Shown: positions 8,672-17,246, numbered from the stretch's first letter. The stretch is 64,000 nt of DNA from DATKPA01 sp051955985 (GCA_051955985.1 JBQCGD010000145.1:1-64000); one strand, 5' to 3'. The notes: a model not told the origin generated them from the sequence alone. Numbers and translations: made by a program.

Positions 8672-9226
8672 ATGCACCGTTCCGTCATTCGTCATTTGTC
8701 ATTCGTCATTCTCAGCCTCGGGCTGAGCGCCTGCCATCACACCCCCAAACCCCCTCCCCCGATCATCAAAACCGGCATCCCCGTCCCCTCCATCTCCATC
8801 GACGCCGCCTCCGGCTGGACCGCCGCCCCCGTCGCCGGCGGCACCCCGCTCTTCACCGACAACTACTACGCCGTCGAGTTCTATCCCCCCGCCCTCCAGG
8901 GCGCCATCCTGATCCAACGCCAGGAAGCCATCGCCACCGCCGGCACCTGGCTCGACGGCGCCGTCACCGTCCCCACCGCCGCCACCCTCTACATTGCCGT
9001 TCTCTGCCAGAACAACGACGACCGCCTCGTCCCCGATGCACAACTCCACGCCCTCGCCAACGACGGATGGACCCAAACCCCCGGCATCTTCAGCTCCTCC
9101 CAACCCGATGGCCAGCACTGGTACTGGACCGTCTTCTCCCATCCCATCCCCGCCGGCCCGGTCACCCTCAAGTCGGACGCCATCGAACACCCCCACGCCG
9201 TGTTCATCATCGGCAAGCAACGCTAA
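8672..9226 (+). CDS. Hypothetical lipoprotein
   Basis: A 184-residue protein with a signal peptide ending in a lipobox (LGLSAC), so predicted to be lipid-anchored at Cys21. The mature domain (about residues 35-184) has GWTAAP, YYAVEFYPPALQGAILIQRQEA and HWYWTVFSHPIPAGPV segments, suggesting a small beta-rich domain. No family recognised. The signal peptide is partly encoded by a tandem GTCATTCGTCATT-type repeat (about 8687-8718) that also occurs near 6450. It lies 14 bases upstream of the O-methyltransferase gene and may be cotranscribed with it. Confidence 0.65.
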   Translation: MHRSVIRHLSFVILSLGLSACHHTPKPPPPIIKTGIPVPSISIDAASGWTAAPVAGGTPLFTDNYYAVEFYPPALQGAILIQRQEAIATAGTWLDGAVTVPTAATLYIAVLCQNNDDRLVPDAQLHALANDGWTQTPGIFSSSQPDGQHWYWTVFSHPIPAGPVTLKSDAIEHPHAVFIIGKQR

Positions 9227-9240
9227 TCCCGAGGTGCCCC

Positions 9241-9927
9241 ATGCACGCCCCCGATCCGCAAACTACCTGGACCAACGTCGACAACTATTTCAACCAGCAC
9301 CTCCTCCCCCCCGACCCCGCCCTCGAATCCACCCTGAAATCCAGCACCGACGCCAACCTTCCCAACATCCAGGTCGCCCCCAACCAGGGCCAATTCCTCC
9401 AGATTCTCGCCCACTCCCTCAACGCCCACCGCATCCTCGAAATCGGCACCCTTGCCGGCTACAGCACCCTCTGGCTCGCCCGCGCCCTGCCCACCACGCC
9501 TCCCACCGGCAAACTCATCACCCTCGAAGCCAACTCCACCCACGCGGAAATCGCCCGCAAAAACATCGCCAACGCCGGTCTCTCCGCCCTCGTCGAAATC
9601 CGCGCCGGCAAAGCCCGCGACACCCTCCCCAAACTAATCCCCGAAGCCCCCTTCGACCTCATCTTCATCGACGCCGACAAAACCTCTCTCCCCGACTATT
9701 TCACCTGGTCCCTCAAACTCTCCCGCCCCGGCTCCCTGATCATCGCCGACAACGTCGTCCGCAAGGGCGCCATCCTCGACGAACACTCCTCCGATCCCAA
9801 CATCCAGGCCATCCGCCGCCTCGTCGAAATGCTCTCCAAAGAACCCCGCATCTCCGCCACCACCCTCCAAACCGTCGGCTCCAAAGGCTACGACGGCCTC
9901 CTCCTCGCCCGCGTCCTCAACATTTGA
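9241..9927 (+). CDS. O-methyltransferase, caffeoyl-CoA/COMT family 3 type
   Basis: SAM-dependent O-methyltransferase of 228 residues. Motif I is ILEIGTLAGYSTLWLARAL. KLITLEANSTHAEIARKNI is the acidic-loop strand, and FDLIFIDADK carries the metal-binding aspartate typical of this family. LIIADNVVRKGAI follows, and the C-terminal GYDGLLLARV is conserved. The N-terminal QGQFLQILAHSL helix is also typical. The substrate cannot be told from sequence; many planctomycetes carry such enzymes of unknown specificity. The start at 9241 follows a GAGGTG ribosome binding site; upstream in-frame extension would overlap the lipoprotein gene in another frame. Confidence 0.88.
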   Translation: MHAPDPQTTWTNVDNYFNQHLLPPDPALESTLKSSTDANLPNIQVAPNQGQFLQILAHSLNAHRILEIGTLAGYSTLWLARALPTTPPTGKLITLEANSTHAEIARKNIANAGLSALVEIRAGKARDTLPKLIPEAPFDLIFIDADKTSLPDYFTWSLKLSRPGSLIIADNVVRKGAILDEHSSDPNIQAIRRLVEMLSKEPRISATTLQTVGSKGYDGLLLARVLNI

Positions 9928-9943
9928 ACGTCCAACCCGAACG

Positions 9944-9966
9944 ACGCCCGCCGCCCCGGGCGGCGT
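9944..9966. terminator. GC-rich hairpin after the O-methyltransferase gene
   Basis: A near-perfect GC palindrome (CGCCGCCCCGGGCGGCG) 17-20 bases past the stop codon. No T tract follows, so it may act as a transcript-end structure and not a classical intrinsic terminator. Confidence 0.35.
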
Positions 9967-10036
9967 GGGTGACCTTCCCCACGAATAGTGGGCGCGTCAA
10001 AGCGGCGGCATGGTGGCCGCGAAGGAGAGATTTGTG

Positions 10037-10369
10037 ATGGCAGACAAGTCAGACAAGCCGACGCTGGTGGAACGCAGGCATTACCCGGAGGAGTTCAAAA
10101 CCGAGGCGATCAAGCTGGTGATCGAGCAGGGGTATACCACCCGGCAGGCCGGCAAGCAGTTGGGCGTTCCCCACAAGACCCTGGCCAACTGGGTCCGTCC
10201 CTTGCGTAAGCGGAAGCGTTCGAGCGAGATCGCCCAGGGAATCCAGAACGACGATCCGGCTGCGCTCAAGGCGCACATTGCCGAGCTTCAGAAGCAGCTT
10301 CGTCGTGCGGAGATGGAGCGGGATATTTTAAAAAAGTTCAGCATCTATGCCTCGAGCCAGATGTCGTGA
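10037..10369 (+). CDS. IS3-family transposase OrfA
   Basis: Helix-turn-helix DNA-binding protein of an IS3-type element (transposase_8 family). RRHYPEEFKTEAIKLVIEQG starts the domain, and TTRQAGKQLGVPHKTLANWV is the recognition HTH. A C-terminal leucine-rich coiled coil (LQKQLRRAEMERDILKK) serves for multimerisation. A run of six A then G (AAAAAAG, near 10330) sits at the place where these elements shift frame to make OrfAB. It starts at the ATG at 10037, with AAGGAG upstream. OrfB is truncated, so this copy is an orphan. Confidence 0.85.
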   Translation: MADKSDKPTLVERRHYPEEFKTEAIKLVIEQGYTTRQAGKQLGVPHKTLANWVRPLRKRKRSSEIAQGIQNDDPAALKAHIAELQKQLRRAEMERDILKKFSIYASSQMS

Positions 10370-10466
10370 AGTTTGTGGCGATCATGAACACCGGCAGCTC
10401 TTCGAGGTGACACTCATGTGCGAATTACTCAACGTCAGCCGGCAGGGGGTACTACCCTGCGAAAGG
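10370..10466 (+). pseudogene. Broken IS3-family OrfB fragment
   Basis: The opening of an IS3 OrfB is visible in two frames: KFVA in one, then EHRQLFEVTLMCELLNVSR in another, with an apparent indel near 10384. After about 10466 the similarity stops, so the whole rve integrase domain with the DDE residues is missing. Confidence 0.65.
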
Positions 10467-10800
10467 GAGATTGTTTGGGGAGGATGGGGGGAATGTAGCG
10501 TCTGGTGTGGGTTCAGAACTCCGAGCGCGGCGGAGGCTACTAACAAGGTACACGGCGGTGCGTGGTGATGTTGGTTTGGGGTGAATATCAACGGAAGGGA
10601 GTTACCCGGATTCGGAAGGAAACGATCGAAGAAGCGCGTCGATATTAGATACAACGCAAAAAAATAAGGGGTGCGATAAAGGAGTGGAGTGAGGGGGGAA
10701 GGCAGGTTACGGGGGGAATTTTCTCGCATCGGGTGGGGGTGGGGTGGCAGAATGGGGGGAGTGCCTCATTTCTTTTTTTGGCGCTCATGTCTGACCGGTT
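10467..10800. other. Intergenic stretch after the IS remnant
   Basis: No convincing gene. This is the zone where the plus strand changes from C-rich to strongly G-rich; AT-rich patches near 10650-10675 may hold a promoter for the pilin-like gene, but I cannot define boxes. Confidence 0.4.
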
Positions 10801-11688
10801 ATGCGGGCGAAGTGGAATTGGCATTTTGGCGGGTTTACGCTGGTCGAATTGCTGGTGGTGATTGCGATCGTGGTGTTGCTTTGCGCGCTGTTGTTGCCGT
10901 CGCTGGGGAGTGCGCGGGAGCAGGCGCGGGGGACGCGGTGCCTGGCGAATGAGCGGGCGTTGGGGGTGGCGCATTTGGGGTATGCGTCGCAGTTTGGGGG
11001 GCAGATTGTGCCGGCGCAGTTTCGGGATCCCGCGGTGGCGGGGCCGGGTTACAAGATCAGTGAGAACTGGCCGAACTTGTTTGTGAACCTGTCGCTGGTG
11101 CCGCCGCAGGGGAATCAGCGGTTGGATCGTGCGGTGGCGCCGCCGAAGGGGCCGATGGGGATGGGGGTGTTTTGTTGTCCGTCGGGGGAGGTGGATGGGT
11201 TTACGTCGGGGATGCCGCACGGGGTGCAGGATGTGGAGGGGATGCGGCCGCGGCGGGTGCGGTCGGGATCGACGAAGGTGTATGTGGATGTGTGGTATGG
11301 GATGAACGGGGGGACGGGGAACACGGGGGCGCATTCGAACCACTGGTTGCCGGGGCGGCGGATTCCGGGGGATGGGAATGCGAACGACTGGGCGCTGGCG
11401 CGGTTGAGCGATGCGGGGAGCGGGGACGTGGTGTTGTTTTATGATGGGATTTTCATGAACCAGGGGTCGATGGATCCGTTCCGGGTGAGCGCGCGGCATC
11501 GGCGGGAGACGGCGACGAATTTGGTGTTTGTGGATGGGCATGCGGAGACGGTGGCGCGGCGGCGGATTCCCGGGGGGACGACGGTGGGGATGGTGGCGGA
11601 TCCGCGGACGGTGGCGGGGGAGTTTTGGGCACCGGTGTCGGGGCGGTTTACGGGGGCGCGGTGGGTGTTTTTTGCGCCGGCGCCGTGA
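10801..11688 (+). CDS. Type IV pilin-like protein with prepilin N-terminus
   Basis: A 295-residue protein starting with a prepilin cleavage and methylation signal, GG|FTLVELLVVIAIVVLL, followed by the usual hydrophobic helix. The C-terminal part has LVFVDGHAE, the H-x-DG-like mark of planctomycete pilin-like proteins related to DUF1559. Such proteins are exported by type II or type IV pilus machinery; their roles are largely unknown and they are highly multiplied in this phylum. Codons end almost always in G, unlike the plus-strand genes before 9930. No good ribosome binding site precedes the ATG. Confidence 0.8.
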   Translation: MRAKWNWHFGGFTLVELLVVIAIVVLLCALLLPSLGSAREQARGTRCLANERALGVAHLGYASQFGGQIVPAQFRDPAVAGPGYKISENWPNLFVNLSLVPPQGNQRLDRAVAPPKGPMGMGVFCCPSGEVDGFTSGMPHGVQDVEGMRPRRVRSGSTKVYVDVWYGMNGGTGNTGAHSNHWLPGRRIPGDGNANDWALARLSDAGSGDVVLFYDGIFMNQGSMDPFRVSARHRRETATNLVFVDGHAETVARRRIPGGTTVGMVADPRTVAGEFWAPVSGRFTGARWVFFAPAP

Positions 11689-11693
11689 GGGGG

Positions 11694-11727
11694 ATTTTCG
11701 AATTTCGAATTTCGATTTTTGATTTGG
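11694..11727. repeat. Short TTTCGAA/GATTTT intergenic repeat
   Basis: Iterated GATTTTCGAATTTCGA-type sequence in the gap between the pilin-like gene and the MATE gene. A similar stretch, GATTTTCGATTTTTG repeated, follows the MATE gene at 13349-13389. Confidence 0.5.
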
Positions 11728-11824
11728 GCAGGGGCACGCGGAGAGCGGGGCGCGATTTGCGGGGGCTTTCCTTCGTGGGCGGGGCGGCCTAGGATGGGCG
11801 TCTCGTTGGTGAAGGAAGAACGAC

Positions 11825-13348
11825 TTGCGGCCCCCTGAGAAATCGTTGCGGGTGAGTGCGCCGGTGGAGGGGGCGGCGGATGAGGCGGGGTTGGAGCCTT
11901 CGTTGGGGACGCCTTCGCAGGTGGAGGGGGTGGCGCGGCGGGGTGGGGGGAAGCGGGTGTGGGCGGAGGAGGCGGTGGGGGTAGGGATGATCATGGCGCT
12001 GGCGTTGCCGACGATTGTGGAGCAGTTGGTTTCGGCGCTGGTGGGGGTGACGGATACGTGGGTGGCGGGGCGGACGGGGCCGGATGCGGCGGCGCATGCG
12101 GCGGTGGCGGCGGCGGTGGGGACGATGACGTATCTGCAGTGGTTTGCGGGGTTGATGACTTCGGCGCTGGGGGTGGGTGCGACGGCGATTGTGGCAAGAT
12201 CCATTGGGGCGCGGAAGCGGGAGGTGGCGACGCGGGTGGCGGGGACGGTTTGCAGTGGGGCGTTTTTGGTGGGGCTGGTGACGGCGGGGATTTTTTATTT
12301 TTTGCCGTGGGCGGTGGTGCATGTGTTTGGGCTGCACGGGGCGGCGGCGGAGTATGGGGTGGCGTATTTGCGGATCATGAGTTTGACGGTGTGCCTGCAA
12401 AGTGTGGGGCAGATTGGGATGGCGTGTTTGCGCGGGGCAGGGGACACGGTGCGGCCGTTGATGGTGACGGTGGCGATTGTCGTGATTAATGGGGTGGCGT
12501 CGCCGGCGTTGACGTTTGGGTGGTTTGGGTTGCCGGCGATGGGGGTTCGGGGGAATGCGATTGGGACGCTGTTGGCGTTTGCGGCGGCGGGGGTGATGAC
12601 GCTGTGGCTGCTGCTTTCGGAGGGGGCGGGGTTGCGGCTGCGGTTGAGGCATTTTCGGATTGTGCCGACGTTGTTGAAGCGGGTGTTGCGGATCGGGATG
12701 CCGTCATGGCTGGAGGGGATGTTGTTGTGGGGCGGGCAGGTGGCGATTGTGATGCTGGTGATCAGTCCGACGGATGTGGCGATTGGGGTGAACGGGGCGA
12801 CGATGGCGGCGCACACGGCGGTGCTGCGGGTGGAGTCGTTTGCGTTTTTGCCGGGGTTTGGGTTTGGGATCGCGTGTTCGACGCTGGTGGGGCAGTATCT
12901 GGGGGCGCGGAAGGCGGGGGAGGCGGAGCGGGCGGTGGGGATGTCGAATCGGCTGGCGGTGATGACGATGACGGCGGCGGCGGTGCCGATGGTATTGTTT
13001 CCGCGGTATTTGGTGGGGCTCTTGGTGGAGTCGGGGACGGTGATGGATGTTGGGCGGTGGCCGCTGGTGCTGGCGGGGTTGGCGCAGCCGGGGTTTGCGG
13101 TGGCGATTATCAAGTCGTCGGCGTTGAAGGGTGCGGGGGATACGGTGTCGCCGATGCTTTCGACGATTACGGGGATGGTGTTGCGGATTATCCTGGTGTT
13201 TGGGGTGATGGCGGCGTTTAAGCATGCGGGGCATGCGGGGTGGGGGCTGCTGGCAGTGTGGATTTGTATTTTTGTCGATTTGAATTACCGGGCGGTGTAT
13301 ACGAGTGCGGTGTTTCGGACGGGGAAGTGGCGGTTTAAGCGGGTGTGA
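11825..13348 (+). CDS. MATE family multidrug/cation efflux transporter
   Basis: Multi-pass inner-membrane transporter of the MATE (MatE, NorM-type) family, exporting organic cations or drugs against Na+ or H+. After a 50-residue polar N-terminus there are about twelve hydrophobic segments in two homologous halves: IMALALPTIVEQLVSALVGVTDTW opens the first and SWLEGMLLWGGQVAIVMLV the second. The conserved RGAGDTVRPL and its second-half counterpart KGAGDTVSPM are both present. The TTG start at 11825 is preceded by AGGAAG. Codons end almost entirely in G. Substrate unknown. Confidence 0.9.
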   Translation: MRPPEKSLRVSAPVEGAADEAGLEPSLGTPSQVEGVARRGGGKRVWAEEAVGVGMIMALALPTIVEQLVSALVGVTDTWVAGRTGPDAAAHAAVAAAVGTMTYLQWFAGLMTSALGVGATAIVARSIGARKREVATRVAGTVCSGAFLVGLVTAGIFYFLPWAVVHVFGLHGAAAEYGVAYLRIMSLTVCLQSVGQIGMACLRGAGDTVRPLMVTVAIVVINGVASPALTFGWFGLPAMGVRGNAIGTLLAFAAAGVMTLWLLLSEGAGLRLRLRHFRIVPTLLKRVLRIGMPSWLEGMLLWGGQVAIVMLVISPTDVAIGVNGATMAAHTAVLRVESFAFLPGFGFGIACSTLVGQYLGARKAGEAERAVGMSNRLAVMTMTAAAVPMVLFPRYLVGLLVESGTVMDVGRWPLVLAGLAQPGFAVAIIKSSALKGAGDTVSPMLSTITGMVLRIILVFGVMAAFKHAGHAGWGLLAVWICIFVDLNYRAVYTSAVFRTGKWRFKRV

Positions 13349-13389
13349 GGGATTTTCGATTTTTGATTTTCGATTTTCGATTTTTTGGG
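13349..13389. repeat. Short GATTTTCGATTTT intergenic repeat
   Basis: Tandem, slightly degenerate GATTTTCGA units directly after the MATE stop codon; same type as 11694-11727. Confidence 0.5.
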
Positions 13390-13454
13390 GGGGCCTGTGT
13401 GTGGTTTGTAGATTCGGGGTGGGTGGGGGCGTTTTGGGTGGAGGGCGGGAGGAC

Positions 13455-15131
13455 TTAGCCGACGGGGGCGTCGGCTCCACTTTTGCACCACTGTTGCCAG
13501 AGGCGGCGGTAGGTTTGTTCGAGGTTTTGGGTGATTTGTTTTGCGTTGGTGAGGGGGTGCATTTTTTGGCGGAGGGTGGCGCGGAGTTCGGTGAGGCGTG
13601 CGGTGTTTTTGGCGAGGGTGAGGGCTTTTTGGAGGTAGTCTTGGCCGTCTTTGGCGATGAGGTCGGGGAGACCGATGGTGGTGAGGAGAGAGGCGCCGAG
13701 TCTTGAGGCGTAGGATTCGCCGGCGAGGGTGATGGCGGGGATGCCCATGTGGAGGGCGTGGCAGGTGATGGTGTGGCCGTTGACGGGGAAGGTGTCGAGG
13801 AGGATGTCGATGTGGTGGTGGAGGGCGAGGTATTGGGGGAGGGGTTGGAAGGGGAGGAGGGTGAGGCGCGCGGGATCGATGTTGCGGGAGTGGAAGAAGG
13901 TGCGGAGGCGGGTTTGGGCGGCGGGGTCGGCGAGACCGATGGCGGCGATGAGGAGGCGGGCGGTGGGGAGGGCGTGGAGGAGGAGGGACCAGAGGTGGAG
14001 GAGGTCGTCGGGGAGTTTGGCGAGGGCGTTGAGGGAGGCGAAGGTGATGTGGCCGTTTTTCAGGGCGGGGAGGTCGTTGACGGGTGGGGCGTCGGCGGGG
14101 GGTTGGTAGGGGGCGAAGGGGGTGGGGAGGCGGGTGAGGGATTCGGTGTAGAAGTGGTTGGTGTTTTCGGGGTCGGTGAGTTGGTCGGCGATGCGGGTGT
14201 CGATGGTGGGCAGGCCGGTGGTGCCGATGTAGCCGAGGTAGGTGGCTTGGAGGGGGGCGGGTTTTTTGGTGAAGATTCCTAAGCGGTTGGCGGCGGTGTG
14301 GCCGGCGAGGTCGATGAGGAGGTCGATCTGGTCGGTGCGAATTTGGTGGGCGGCCTGGTCGTCGGTGAGGTGGGTGATGTCGCGCCACTGGTCAGCTTTG
14401 CTGCGGAGGCGGGCGGTGACATCGTCGGTGCGGAGGGGGTGGGCGTAGAGGAAGATTTCGAAATTTGTGCGGTCGTGGTTGGAGAGGATGGGTTCGAAGA
14501 AGGTGGTGACGGGGTGCTGGCGGAAGTCGGGGGAGACGTAGCCGATGCGGAGGCGGCGGGTGGGATTCTTTTCGTTGGGGAATGTTTGCGCGGGGTTGGC
14601 GGGGAATTGGGCGCCCCATTTTTTGTGTTCGGCGGCGATGTCGTTGAGGGAGAGGCGGGGATCGTACCAGAGGGTGAGGAGGAGGTTGGATTGGGTGATG
14701 GGGTTGGTGGGTTGGAGTTGGAGAGCGGAGCGGAGGGCGGTGAGGGCTTCGGGGATGTTGCCGAGTTCTTTGTGGGAATTGGCGAGGTTGTTGAGGGCTT
14801 CGGGGTAGTTGGGGTTGCGGGCGAGGGCGAGCTGGTAGTGGGTGATGGCTTCGGAGAAGCGGTTCTGGGCCTGGAGGACGCAGCCGAGGTGGTAGAAGGG
14901 TTCGGGGGGGATGGGGTCGAGCTTGATGGCGCGGAGGAGGAGGTCGGCGGCTTCGTCGAGGCGGTTTTGCTGGAAGCAGAGGGCGCCGAGGAGGTGGGTG
15001 GCGTCGAAGTGGTCTGGGGCGGCGAGGAGGATCTGGCGGTAGATTTGTTCGGCGTCGGGGAGTTGGTTGGCGCGGTGGTGGGTGAAGGCGAGGTGGAGGG
15101 CTTCGTCGAGGGTGAGTTGTTGCTGGGACAT
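13455..15131 (-). CDS. TPR protein with O-GlcNAc transferase-like (GT41/SPINDLY) C-terminal domain
   Basis: The N-terminal half (about residues 10-190) has five or so TPR repeats. The C-terminal half resembles the catalytic part of O-GlcNAc transferases: RLRIGYVSPDFRQHPV, LLIDLAGHTAANRLGIFTKKPAP, TYLGYIGTTGLPTID and the nucleotide-sugar-binding DILLDTFPVNGHTITCHALHMG followed by GIPAITLAGESYASRLGASL. Bacterial members glycosylate proteins or have unknown roles. Where most members have NGGTTTCEALW, this one has NGHTITCHALH, so activity needs care. The last eight residues (SGADAPVG) are encoded by a palindromic repeat. Codons end mostly in C, which makes the plus strand here G-rich. Confidence 0.85.
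   Translation of the reverse strand: MSQQQLTLDEALHLAFTHHRANQLPDAEQIYRQILLAAPDHFDATHLLGALCFQQNRLDEAADLLLRAIKLDPIPPEPFYHLGCVLQAQNRFSEAITHYQLALARNPNYPEALNNLANSHKELGNIPEALTALRSALQLQPTNPITQSNLLLTLWYDPRLSLNDIAAEHKKWGAQFPANPAQTFPNEKNPTRRLRIGYVSPDFRQHPVTTFFEPILSNHDRTNFEIFLYAHPLRTDDVTARLRSKADQWRDITHLTDDQAAHQIRTDQIDLLIDLAGHTAANRLGIFTKKPAPLQATYLGYIGTTGLPTIDTRIADQLTDPENTNHFYTESLTRLPTPFAPYQPPADAPPVNDLPALKNGHITFASLNALAKLPDDLLHLWSLLLHALPTARLLIAAIGLADPAAQTRLRTFFHSRNIDPARLTLLPFQPLPQYLALHHHIDILLDTFPVNGHTITCHALHMGIPAITLAGESYASRLGASLLTTIGLPDLIAKDGQDYLQKALTLAKNTARLTELRATLRQKMHPLTNAKQITQNLEQTYRRLWQQWCKSGADAPVG
13456..13483. repeat. Palindromic dispersed repeat, copy 1
   Basis: Twenty-eight bases identical to 16390-16417. 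The core is AGCCGACG, GGGG, CGTCGGCT, a perfect 8-bp stem. On the minus strand this copy encodes the last residues of the TPR protein, and its own TAG/CTA edge gives the stop codon region, so it seems to have inserted at the 3' end of that gene. Confidence 0.75.
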
Positions 15132-15160
15132 GGGGGAGCCTTGCGGTATGCGCGGGAACG

Positions 15161-15178
15161 CGGCGGTTAAAACCGCCG
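15161..15178. repeat. CGGCGGTTAAAACCGCCG palindrome
   Basis: Perfect inverted repeat between trxB and the TPR gene. It could form a hairpin in either transcript; it has no T tract. It looks like another small dispersed intergenic palindrome. Confidence 0.45.
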
Positions 15179-15213
15179 GCTAACCTGCGGTAACGCGGGG
15201 TTTGCGTGCACGG

Positions 15214-16236
15214 TTAGTGGATGCCGGTTTCGGCGAGCCAGCGTTCGGCGTCGAGGGCGGCTTTGCAGCCCATGCCGGCGGCGGTGATGGCCTGGCGGTA
15301 GATGGAATCGGCGCAGTCGCCGGCGGCGAAGACGCCTTCGATGCTTGTTGTCGAGCGGAAGGGGTCTTTCAACACGACGTAGCCTTTTTCGTTGAGTTCG
15401 AGTTGGCCGGCGAGGAATTTGGTGTTGGGGGTGTGGCCGATGGCGGCGAACATGCCTTTGGCTTCGATGGTGCCGAGCTGGTTGGTGAGGATGTTTTTGA
15501 CTTTGACGCCGGTGACGCCGTCGTTGTCGTTGCCGACGACTTCTTCGACGACGGAGTTCCAGACGGGGGAGATCTTGGGGTTGGCGAGGGCGCGTTGGGA
15601 CATGATTTTGGAGGCGCGGAGGGAATCGCGGCGGTGGACGAGGTAGACCTTGGAGGCGAATTTTGTGAGGTAGGTGGCTTCTTCGACGGCGGAGTCGCCG
15701 CCGCCGACGACGACGAGGGGGTTGTCGCGGAAGCGGGGGAGTGCGCCATCGCAGACGGCACAGGCGGAGACGCCCATGTTTTCGAATTTGCGTTCGGAGG
15801 GGAGGCCGAGGTAGTTGGCGCTGGCGCCGGTGGAGATGATGAGGGAGTGGGCGAGTGTGAGTTGTTCCTCGTCGCCGGAGAGGTCGTTGAGGTGCCAGAT
15901 TTTGAAGGGACGTTCTTTCAGGTCGACGCGGGTGACGAAGTGGGGTTTGGTGCGGGTGCCGAAGCGTTCGGCTTGTTGCTGGAGGGTGCCCATGAGTTTT
16001 TGGCCGTCGATGCCGTGGACGAAGCCGGGGAAGTTTTCGACTTCGGAGGTGAACATGAGCTGTCCGCCGGGCATGCGGTCGCGGTTGAGGCCGTCGCCGG
16101 CGAGGACGAGGGGTTCGAGGGAGGCGCGTGCGGCGTAGATGGCGGCGGTCCAGCCGGAGGGGCCGGAGCCGATGATGACGAGTTTTTCGATTTTTTTGTC
16201 GTGGGCGTGGTGGGAGGCATGGTGAGGGGTGGACAT
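15214..16236 (-). CDS. trxB: Thioredoxin reductase
   Basis: NADPH-dependent flavoenzyme that reduces thioredoxin in the cytoplasm. The FAD-binding GSGPSG lies at residues 23-28, the redox-active CAVC at 159-162 in SACAVCDG, the NADPH-binding GGGDSA at 178-183 and HRRDSLRAS just after. FAAGDCAD near the C-terminus is also typical. At 340 residues it is slightly long, because of about 15 extra N-terminal residues with five histidines (TPHHASHHAH), which is unusual. A CGGCGGTTAAAACCGCCG palindrome separates it from the TPR gene upstream of it on the map. Confidence 0.95.
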   Translation of the reverse strand: MSTPHHASHHAHDKKIEKLVIIGSGPSGWTAAIYAARASLEPLVLAGDGLNRDRMPGGQLMFTSEVENFPGFVHGIDGQKLMGTLQQQAERFGTRTKPHFVTRVDLKERPFKIWHLNDLSGDEEQLTLAHSLIISTGASANYLGLPSERKFENMGVSACAVCDGALPRFRDNPLVVVGGGDSAVEEATYLTKFASKVYLVHRRDSLRASKIMSQRALANPKISPVWNSVVEEVVGNDNDGVTGVKVKNILTNQLGTIEAKGMFAAIGHTPNTKFLAGQLELNEKGYVVLKDPFRSTTSIEGVFAAGDCADSIYRQAITAAGMGCKAALDAERWLAETGIH

Positions 16237-16389
16237 GGTGGGTGGTTCCTCGCAAGGGCTTTGTGGGTAGCCGGATCATTATAGGAGAGAGGGCGGGGTT
16301 TGCGAACGGAGATGGAGCGTGTGGGGCGGGGATTTCGTGTTTGGGGAGGGAGGAGCTTTGATGGAATGTGCGTCTTCGCTTGTTTGGAA

Positions 16390-16417
16390 TAGCCGACGGG
16401 GGCGTCGGCTCCACTTT
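16390..16417. repeat. Palindromic dispersed repeat, copy 2
   Basis: Identical over 28 bases to 13456-13483. It touches the stop codon (16416-16418) of the minus-strand ABC ATPase gene, so both copies lie exactly at the 3' ends of minus-strand genes. It may serve as a transcript-end hairpin. Confidence 0.75.
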
Positions 16418-17240
16418 AGAGGAGGTCGGACCAGGTGCGGGGGTCGACGTGGGCGGAGTAGCGGTTGTTTTTGTGGGTGACGTGGATGGGGATGTTGTAG
16501 GCGGCGGTGAGGTTTTCGTCGGTGAGGACCTGTTGGGGGGTGCCGGTGGCGATGGTGGTGCCGTGGGTGGAGAGGAGGAGGATGTTCTGGGTGTCGGGGA
16601 GGAGTTCTTCGAGGTGGTGGGTGACGGTGATCATGGCGGGGCCTGTGGGTTGTTTGTGGAGGCGGGCGAGGGTGGCGAGGATGGTTTCGCGGGCGGGGAG
16701 GTCGAGGCCGGTGGTGGGTTCGTCGAGGATGAGGAGTTCGGGTCGGCGGACGAGTGCGCGGGCGATGAGGGCGCGCATGCGCTGGCCGGTGGAGAGGGTG
16801 AAGTAGTTTTGGTTTCGTTGGGTGGCGAGGCCGACCTGATCGAGGAGGTGGTCGGCGTGTTGCCACTGGTCGGGGGTTGGGTTGACGTAGCCGATGGTGA
16901 GTGCGGAGAAGTAGCCGGAGACGACGACATCGCGGGCGGACATGTTTTCGTCGAAGGGGTAGATGGTGGTGGGTTCGACGATGCCGATGCGGGCGCGGAG
17001 TTGGGGGATGGCGACTCCGCCGAGGGTTTGGCCGAGAAGTTGGACGGTGCCTTTCTGTGGCCAGAGGTAGGCGGAGGCGATGCGGAGGAGTGTGGATTTT
17101 CCGCAGCCGTTGGCGCCGAGGATGGCGGCGATTTGCTTTGGGGCGACGGACCAGGAGATGTCGGTGAGGATGGGGCGGGTGGATTCGCCGGCGGGGCGGG
17201 AGAAGTGGATGTGGGAGAGGGAGAGGACGGTGTGAGGCAT
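16416..17240 (-). CDS. ABC transporter ATP-binding protein
   Basis: Single ATPase domain of 274 residues with Walker A GANGCGKST (about 44-52), signature LSTGQ in place of LSGGQ, Walker B LLILDEPTTGLD and the switch His in ITVTHHLEEL. It resembles the stand-alone ModF/YlmA-like or iron/metal-uptake ATPases. No permease or binding protein lies next to it, so its partner and substrate are unknown. Codons end in C. Confidence 0.85.
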   Translation of the reverse strand: MPHTVLSLSHIHFSRPAGESTRPILTDISWSVAPKQIAAILGANGCGKSTLLRIASAYLWPQKGTVQLLGQTLGGVAIPQLRARIGIVEPTTIYPFDENMSARDVVVSGYFSALTIGYVNPTPDQWQHADHLLDQVGLATQRNQNYFTLSTGQRMRALIARALVRRPELLILDEPTTGLDLPARETILATLARLHKQPTGPAMITVTHHLEELLPDTQNILLLSTHGTTIATGTPQQVLTDENLTAAYNIPIHVTHKNNRYSAHVDPRTWSDLL

Positions 17241-17246
17241 TTGGGT

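Larger units (their letters stand above)
9970..10470 (+). mobile_element. Remnant of an IS3-family insertion sequence
   Basis: The left end probably starts at TGACCTTCCCC (9970), the usual form of an IS3-family terminal repeat. It is followed by an intact orfA and a broken start of orfB. No right inverted repeat and no DDE catalytic part are present, so the element is deleted at its 3' side and cannot move by itself. Confidence 0.7.

Noticed and set aside
9900..10800. Possible replication origin at the strand-composition switch
   Set aside because: No DnaA-box cluster, no dnaA/dnaN genes, and several further switches occur in the same window.
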